Shown in pieces: positions 25,728 through 29,292 of a stretch of 29,292 nucleotides of DNA (within the stretch, counting starts at the first letter, position 1; every line of letters begins with the position of its first letter). Origin of the DNA: a virus; the IMG/VR virus record IMGVR_UViG_3300046011_008708, positions 1-29,292 of that record; one strand, written 5' to 3'. The notes below the pieces were generated by a model. It was given only the letters and a program-made list of their open reading frames with translations. It had not been told where the DNA came from and searched no databases. The position numbers were made by a program, and so were the translations under genes.

Positions 25728-26729
25728 TTACGTGACGCGGTAGGTGAACAAAGCACCAGGAAGTTTGCGCTTGTCAGAAGGGTATTCGGCCAACGCTCCT
25801 TCCAAGAATGCTTGCCATTCGACAGTTCGCTTGGAGGTAGAATAGACCGCGTCTGCGTAGGCCTTCATTGACGCTCGAGCTTGAACCTGATCCTCGTCCC
25901 AATACGTCTCGATGGTGTGTTTGAGAGCGTAATAGAACCGTTGCGCGTGGTTGGCAGGGTCCTGAGCAAATGAGTACATTGCGGTCATGTTAGCCGCAGT
26001 CTCAGGCAGTGCCGCGAAGTCGCTGTGGACACACGCAAGTCCAGCAGTCATGGACTCCATGAGAACCAGACACGAGGTTTCTGGCCATGTGCATGGATAT
26101 GCTAGAATGTGGTGCTCACGAAGAGCGGCTCGGATCGATTCGTTCGGGACAGTGTCGACGTAGGAGATTCGTGGGTTTGACCGACAGCGTTCGAAAAGCT
26201 CGTGGAACGAAGCGTCTCTCTCTTCCCAGCCGTACAGCTTGAAGGAGCTGATCACGGTAAGGTAGATATCGAGTCCCTCGTCGACAAGGCGCTCAAACAC
26301 CGGCAGAAGAAGGTTAAGACCTCGATGCGGAGTCGAGAAGTAAATGAGCTGAATCGGTTCCTTCGGGCGTCGCTGATCGACGTCAATAGGTTTGACGCTA
26401 TTCTGAATGACGAACGTCTTCTCCCACGGAATTCCGTAGGTCGCGATGTAGGCTTGACGCTGCCAATGGCTTACGAACACGAAGAAGTGGAACTTGTTCC
26501 AGCCATTGTTCCGAAGGAACTCAGACTCAGGATCACCGGGTAGATCATGTGCCCAAAAGACCCGAATCTTCGACTCGTCGTATTCCCTTACACGGGAAGA
26601 GACGATCTGGAAGTCGGCCAGCATTTCCTCGGGAACCATCTCCTTAAGACGCAGAGTGAGTAGCTCTGTGCCACCCATGGCGTCCTTGTTGGTGTCATTG
26701 CGAATGACTTCACCACCACGGATTTCCAT
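25728..26729 (-). CDS. glycosyltransferase, family 4 (GT-B) type
   Basis: 333 residues from ATG 26729, TAATG overlap with the preceding gene. Two Rossmann-like halves: the N-terminal one with MGGTELLTLRLKEMV (13-33 region) and VFWAHDLPGDPESEFL; the C-terminal one with PIQLIYFSTPHRGLNLLLPV and the family signature YPCTWPETSCLVLMESMTAG, LACVHSDFAALPE, containing the E-x7-E glycosyltransferase pair. Such enzymes transfer sugar from nucleotide donors. Phages use them to glycosylate modified DNA bases or to alter surface glycans; which applies is not visible. No base-modification gene is seen nearby. Confidence 0.88.
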   Translation of the reverse strand: MEIRGGEVIRNDTNKDAMGGTELLTLRLKEMVPEEMLADFQIVSSRVREYDESKIRVFWAHDLPGDPESEFLRNNGWNKFHFFVFVSHWQRQAYIATYGIPWEKTFVIQNSVKPIDVDQRRPKEPIQLIYFSTPHRGLNLLLPVFERLVDEGLDIYLTVISSFKLYGWEERDASFHELFERCRSNPRISYVDTVPNESIRAALREHHILAYPCTWPETSCLVLMESMTAGLACVHSDFAALPETAANMTAMYSFAQDPANHAQRFYYALKHTIETYWDEDQVQARASMKAYADAVYSTSKRTVEWQAFLEGALAEYPSDKRKLPGALFTYRVT

Positions 26730-26893
26730 TACGCGAAGACTCCTCTGATATCGTTCTCGTGACGAAGGATACGAGTGTCATCCTCTCGCACATACATGGA
26801 ACCGTAGGCCGGCACCCAGGAAATGACTACCGACTTATAGTAGCGCTCTTCCTTGTCCCAGACTCTCTTTGTCTCGATGATCTTCTGTTTCAT
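26729..26893 (-). CDS. hypothetical basic protein, 54 residues
   Basis: ATG at 26893 after GGAATAAGGCC, in ATGA overlap with the preceding 31-residue gene; a TTG seven codons earlier is rejected. Basic start (KQKIIETKRVWDKEERYYK), strands VVISWVPAYGSMYVREDDTR. Coupled to the glycosyltransferase gene. Unrecognised. Confidence 0.66.
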   Translation of the reverse strand: MKQKIIETKRVWDKEERYYKSVVISWVPAYGSMYVREDDTRILRHENDIRGVFA

Positions 26894-26985
26894 GGCCTTA
26901 TTCCGGTAATCCAAATCACCACACCGAGAACAGCCAGAACGGCGATCACGGTTAGGAGTCTGGTAAAGGTGAAGTCGCTACTCAC
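26890..26985 (-). CDS. tiny membrane protein, 31 residues, GTG start
   Basis: GTG at 26985 overlapping the stop of the SpeD-like gene (GTGA) and ending in TGA overlapping the next ATG (ATGA). Product MSSDFTFTRLLTVIAVLAVL, GVVIWITGIRP: a polar 8-residue head and one transmembrane helix of about 20 residues. No ribosome-binding site before the GTG, which fits translation by coupling. Its first 12 bases are shared with the GTG at 21797. Confidence 0.66.
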   Translation of the reverse strand: MSSDFTFTRLLTVIAVLAVLGVVIWITGIRP

Positions 26986-27347
26986 GCGTTTCTCGTAAGA
27001 AAATGCGTCCTCATAGACGTCGGTTGAAACCACTTAAGCACCTGACCGCACGCGGCATCAAGGTCGAACGGCTTGCACGAAAAAACATCGATGTAGGCTT
27101 GATCCGAATTATCGCAAAAATGAGCTACGATATTCGAGGTCTCGATGAGCTGAATCACTGTCCAACCAGACAAGTGAGGCTCTCCTTCGCCGAAGTGCAC
27201 AACCTGTGGTTCGCCGTATGCGACCATATCGATCTTCTGAACAAGGTCTTTAACCCATGTATTCAGGTACGTTGGATCTGTGATCAGGTCGTTTCGACAA
27301 CCGTCGACATCGAGAAGAAGCTGGTGTCCCCAACATTTATTTTGCAT
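26982..27347 (-). CDS. SpeD-like pyruvoyl decarboxylase (AdoMet decarboxylase family)
   Basis: 121 residues from ATG 27347 (a further ATG at 27374 gives nine more residues). KCWGHQLLLDVDGC, KIDMVAYGEPQVVHFGEGE, SGWTVIQLIETSNIVAHFCD and AYIDVFSCKPFDLDAACGQV follow the AdoMet decarboxylase layout. Aligned to the family, Ser71 is at the self-cleavage site, His76 and Cys91 at the processing and proton-donor positions. The residue before Ser is Thr in LIETS, where Glu is usual. The family makes decarboxylated AdoMet for polyamines, but phage members can instead be ornithine or arginine decarboxylases, so substrate is left open. Start of a minus-strand unit ending in 25728. Confidence 0.84.
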   Translation of the reverse strand: MQNKCWGHQLLLDVDGCRNDLITDPTYLNTWVKDLVQKIDMVAYGEPQVVHFGEGEPHLSGWTVIQLIETSNIVAHFCDNSDQAYIDVFSCKPFDLDAACGQVLKWFQPTSMRTHFLTRNA

Positions 27348-27389
27348 TAAAGTCAGGCCGGCGCTATGTATCATCTAATGTTGGATCCT

Positions 27390-27397
27390 TATAAATA
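27390..27397 (+). promoter_or_regulatory. T4-type late promoter TATAAATA, plus strand
   Basis: An exact TATAAATA, 57 bases before the ATG of the plus-strand endonuclease at 27454. T4 late promoters need only this -10 and the gp55/gp33/sliding-clamp machinery; a gp33 candidate is at 11102-11353. Confidence 0.7.
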
Positions 27398-27453
27398 TTG
27401 TGTCGATCGCGATGCTGGTAACATCCATCGACTCTAGACTGAGGAGGTGCATT

Positions 27454-28068
27454 ATGTCCAGCAACATTACTTATACCGTCTACCGGACAACCAATCTGAT
27501 CAATGAGAAAATTTACGTCGGCGTTCATGCGACTCCGAACGTGTATGACTCTTATCTAGGATCAGGAAAAGCTCTCAATAGAGCCATCACTAAATACGGT
27601 CGTGACTTCTTCTCGAAAGAGATCATTGCCAGATTCGACGAATCATCAACGGCGTATGATCTTGAGAGACAAATCGTGACTGAATCGTTTGTTAAAAACC
27701 GATCGACCTATAATGCGAAGCTTGGCGGTCATGGTGGTTGGGACCACGTGTCTTCATCACCAGAAATCACGAAAAGAATTGGAATGACTCTCAGGGGACG
27801 AACTCTATCACCCGAACATGTTCAAAAAATTAAGACCGCTCTAACTGCACGAACTAGATCTCCAGAAGAACGACTTGCAATTTCTATTGGAAAGAGAAAT
27901 GGAAAGAAATCTATTCCAAAAAATCCAGAGATTCGAGCAGCCAAATTATCAGCTGCTCTTAAAGGCCGATCTAAACCAAAAACAAATTACTGTATTCACT
28001 GTAAAGGATGGTTTGATGGTGCAAATTATCAGCGGTGGCATGGCGAGAAGTGCAAAGTCACTTCTTGA
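27454..28068 (+). CDS. GIY-YIG homing endonuclease with NUMOD3 repeats
   Basis: 204 residues on the plus strand, the only clear plus-strand gene here, starting at ATG 27454 after GAGGAGGTGCATT; an earlier in-frame TTG is rejected. TYTVYRTTNLINEKIYVGVH is the GIY-YIG segment, with YLGSGKALNRAITKYGRDFF and a catalytic-type Glu in the following FSKEI. The region 115-180 holds two or three NUMOD3-like elements (MTLRGRTLSPEHVQKIKTAL, KLSAALKGR), and the C-terminus (YCIHCKGWFDGANYQRWHGE, KC) is a small zinc finger. These are free-standing mobile endonucleases like T4 Seg proteins. It is more A/T-rich than its neighbours, a sign of recent arrival, and its end overlaps the glutaredoxin gene tail-to-tail by 11 bases. 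Confidence 0.92.
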   Translation: MSSNITYTVYRTTNLINEKIYVGVHATPNVYDSYLGSGKALNRAITKYGRDFFSKEIIARFDESSTAYDLERQIVTESFVKNRSTYNAKLGGHGGWDHVSSSPEITKRIGMTLRGRTLSPEHVQKIKTALTARTRSPEERLAISIGKRNGKKSIPKNPEIRAAKLSAALKGRSKPKTNYCIHCKGWFDGANYQRWHGEKCKVTS

Positions 28069-28321
28069 TCCACTCCTCGAGTTGGGTGTAACCACCGATG
28101 ACCCTACGTTCGATTTGGATTTCGGTGTTCGAAGGATCGGCGTCTCTCAGCTCGATGATGTAAGGCACCGAACGGACCCCAGGAAATCGACTCATGAATT
28201 CATCAGATGTGATGTCGATTCCGATGGTAATCTTCCGGTACGGGATATTTCTCGCTACTAGAAGATTTTCAGCCAGCACGCAGTACCGGCAGTCAGGCTT
28301 AGAGTAGATCAGTAGTTGCAT
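28058..28321 (-). CDS. nrdC: glutaredoxin (NrdC-like)
   Basis: 87 residues (same as T4 NrdC) from ATG 28321; an in-frame start at 28375 overlaps another gene. LIYSKPDCRYCVLAENLL has the C11-x-x-C14 redox motif, VRSVPYIIE the cis-Pro, and VIGGYTQLEEWI the glutathione-binding end. It reduces ribonucleotide reductase and other disulfides. It ends inside the end of the plus-strand endonuclease. Symbol is by analogy. Confidence 0.88.
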   Translation of the reverse strand: MQLLIYSKPDCRYCVLAENLLVARNIPYRKITIGIDITSDEFMSRFPGVRSVPYIIELRDADPSNTEIQIERRVIGGYTQLEEWIKK

Positions 28322-28601
28322 CAGATTGGGCTTTCTTGGCGAACATGTCGAATGGTTTGGAGTTCTTGGGATCACCCCAAAGGTTGTCAGCGCGAACGCG
28401 AATAAACGGACGGTTCGTCTCGTTCTTGGACGGGTTCTCGATGGTGAGCCATGGATTTTGGCCCTTTTCCCAAGCCACGCGCTTGTCGTTCAGCTTGTCG
28501 AGTTCGGATTTTCCGGCAGCGATCGCCTGAAAGATGCCGCTAGAGCGGTTGATCTTACCCTGCGAGGTGTACTTCGCGCGCTTTTTCTTACCCTTGGCCA
28601 T
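28299..28601 (-). CDS. hypothetical basic protein, 100 residues
   Basis: ATG at 28601, TAATG overlap with the gene before it, and a 23-base overlap with glutaredoxin. Lys/Arg-rich N-terminus (AKGKKKRAKYTSQGKINRSS), then QNPWLTIENPSKNETNRPFI and NLWGDPKNSKPFDMFAKK. Similar short basic proteins occur beside recombination genes in T4-like phages; function unknown. Confidence 0.74.
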   Translation of the reverse strand: MAKGKKKRAKYTSQGKINRSSGIFQAIAAGKSELDKLNDKRVAWEKGQNPWLTIENPSKNETNRPFIRVRADNLWGDPKNSKPFDMFAKKAQSDATTDLL

Positions 28602-29170
28602 TAGATGACTCCTTTTGTCAGTAGACCGTGTCGCAAAATGTAGTAGCTATCGATGATGTCGGATGATGGATTGTCTTGATTTGGTTTGACACCAAGTTCA
28701 GCTTTGATGTCTCGACCTTCTCGCTCTTTAAAGGATTCCTCCATGAGAGCTTTGTTAGCATTGCCCTTACCGGTTGCGGTCTTCTTCACCGCGGACGGTT
28801 GGAAGACCTCCATTGGAACGTCTGCTAGGCGTAATTTGTACTTAAGAAGGCCGGTGTTTTCGGCAATGTTGAAAACCAGGCCCTTAGCCGCGAAGGCGTA
28901 GCCTTCGAGGTAGACGACCGGAGTTTTGAGGGGAGCGATGATCTTTAACGCCCAATCGCTAATGGCGTCATACCTATCTATATTGTCGGAGTAGACCGGA
29001 TATGGTGTGACAGTAATATTTTTTGCTCCACCTTCGGCCTTCTTGTTCGACGTCAGTGAGTACACCTGGCAGTTAGAGAATCCAAAGTTCTTTGGATCAC
29101 CATTAAAGACACACAGCGCCGGCGAGGTGATGGAATAATCGCATCCAACAGCGACTATTTCAGTCGTCAT
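28601..29170 (-). CDS. RuvC-like Holliday-junction resolvase
   Basis: 189 residues from ATG 29170; longer in-frame starts overlap another frame with better coding character. VAVGCDYSITSPALCVF gives Asp11 of the RNase H fold, VVYLEGYAF gives Glu89, SSDIIDSYYILR supplies Asp171 and Asp174, the four-acid set of RuvC-type resolvases. A FNIAENTGLLKYKLR segment and FQPSAVKKTATGKGNANKAL contain the conserved KxxxTGxGxAxK lysine patch. Resolves branched replication or recombination DNA before packaging. T4 uses endonuclease VII (gp49) for this; here a RuvC-type enzyme may take that place. Confidence 0.86.
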   Translation of the reverse strand: MTTEIVAVGCDYSITSPALCVFNGDPKNFGFSNCQVYSLTSNKKAEGGAKNITVTPYPVYSDNIDRYDAISDWALKIIAPLKTPVVYLEGYAFAAKGLVFNIAENTGLLKYKLRLADVPMEVFQPSAVKKTATGKGNANKALMEESFKEREGRDIKAELGVKPNQDNPSSDIIDSYYILRHGLLTKGVI

Positions 29171-29292
29171 CGTCTTCTTGTTCAGGATACGACGCAGCGT
29201 AAGCCAAGTCAAATGGGTAATCCTCGCCAAGGCATTCGTCGAGAGTGTCACAGTCTTCTGCTTCGAACACCGGAATAAGCGCGAGATAGATG
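29160..29292 (-). CDS. 3' end of an acidic protein, cut by the window edge
   Basis: The frame enters from the right edge and ends with TGA at 29160-29162, overlapping the RuvC-like gene by 11 bases. The visible 43 residues are acidic (EAEDCDTLDECLGEDYPFDL and a tail EQEDDDD). Unrecognised. Confidence 0.6.
   Translation of the reverse strand, partial: IYLALIPVFEAEDCDTLDECLGEDYPFDLAYAASYPEQEDDDD

Noticed and set aside
1-29292. CRISPR array or insertion sequence
   Set aside because: No regularly spaced direct repeats and no transposase frame; the repeated promoters and the three-copy hairpin are dispersed and not array-like.

Overview
The window looks like part of the genome of a large T4-superfamily myovirus that infects an alphaproteobacterium. 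The T4 link rests on the adjacent genes 33-59-32 (late transcription coactivator, helicase loader, single-strand DNA-binding protein), a T4-type RNase H (FEN family), an Rnl1-type RNA ligase with a separate polynucleotide kinase, a RuvC-like nuclease, a glutaredoxin and a GIY-YIG homing endonuclease with a TATAAATA late promoter. The host guess rests on a phage-encoded tmRNA in the circularly permuted two-piece arrangement, whose tag starts Ala-Asn-Asp-Asn as alphaproteobacterial tags do. Almost every gene is on the minus strand, so transcription runs from high to low coordinates. Genes are short and tightly packed, and stops and starts often overlap (ATGA, TAATG, TGATG).

Layout from left to right. 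About 1-9,490 and 12,400-20,200 are accessory regions of small, mostly unrecognised early genes in short operons. Each operon is driven by one of about 18 near-identical promoters: GTTTACA, a 16-base spacer usually containing CGACCGG, then an extended -10 of the form TGATAGGAT. Recognisable accessory products are a HExxH metalloprotein, an RMF-like 51-residue protein, a MazG-like pyrophosphohydrolase, half of a NADAR protein, a DEDD exoribonuclease and a lipoprotein with a second HExxH motif. About 9,500-11,900 holds gp32, gp59, gp33 and a SleB-type cell-wall hydrolase. About 12,010-12,420 holds the tmRNA with its own promoter and terminator. About 13,700-18,100 contains RNA-repair-type enzymes (nucleotidyltransferase, polynucleotide kinase, RNA ligase). 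About 20,640-25,000 contains a PD-(D/E)XK nuclease, RNase H and conserved genes of unknown role. About 25,700-29,292 contains a glycosyltransferase, a SpeD-like decarboxylase, the plus-strand homing endonuclease, glutaredoxin and the RuvC-like nuclease.

The set fits an early/middle programme of replication (32, 59, RNase H, RuvC-like), late-gene switching (33), RNA and translation maintenance (RNA ligase, kinase, tmRNA, RMF-like protein) and nucleotide control (MazG-like, glutaredoxin). The most notable items are the permuted tmRNA whose tag ends AMAKAA rather than the usual -LAA/-VAA, a 119-codon frame with no ATG/GTG/TTG that appears to start at CTG, a three-copy structured repeat built on CGCCAGGTGCAGGGA, a hairpin whose loop is antisense to the phage's own ribosome-binding sequence, and a gp32 without its zinc cysteines. 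All functions are read from motifs and context by eye; no database search was run.
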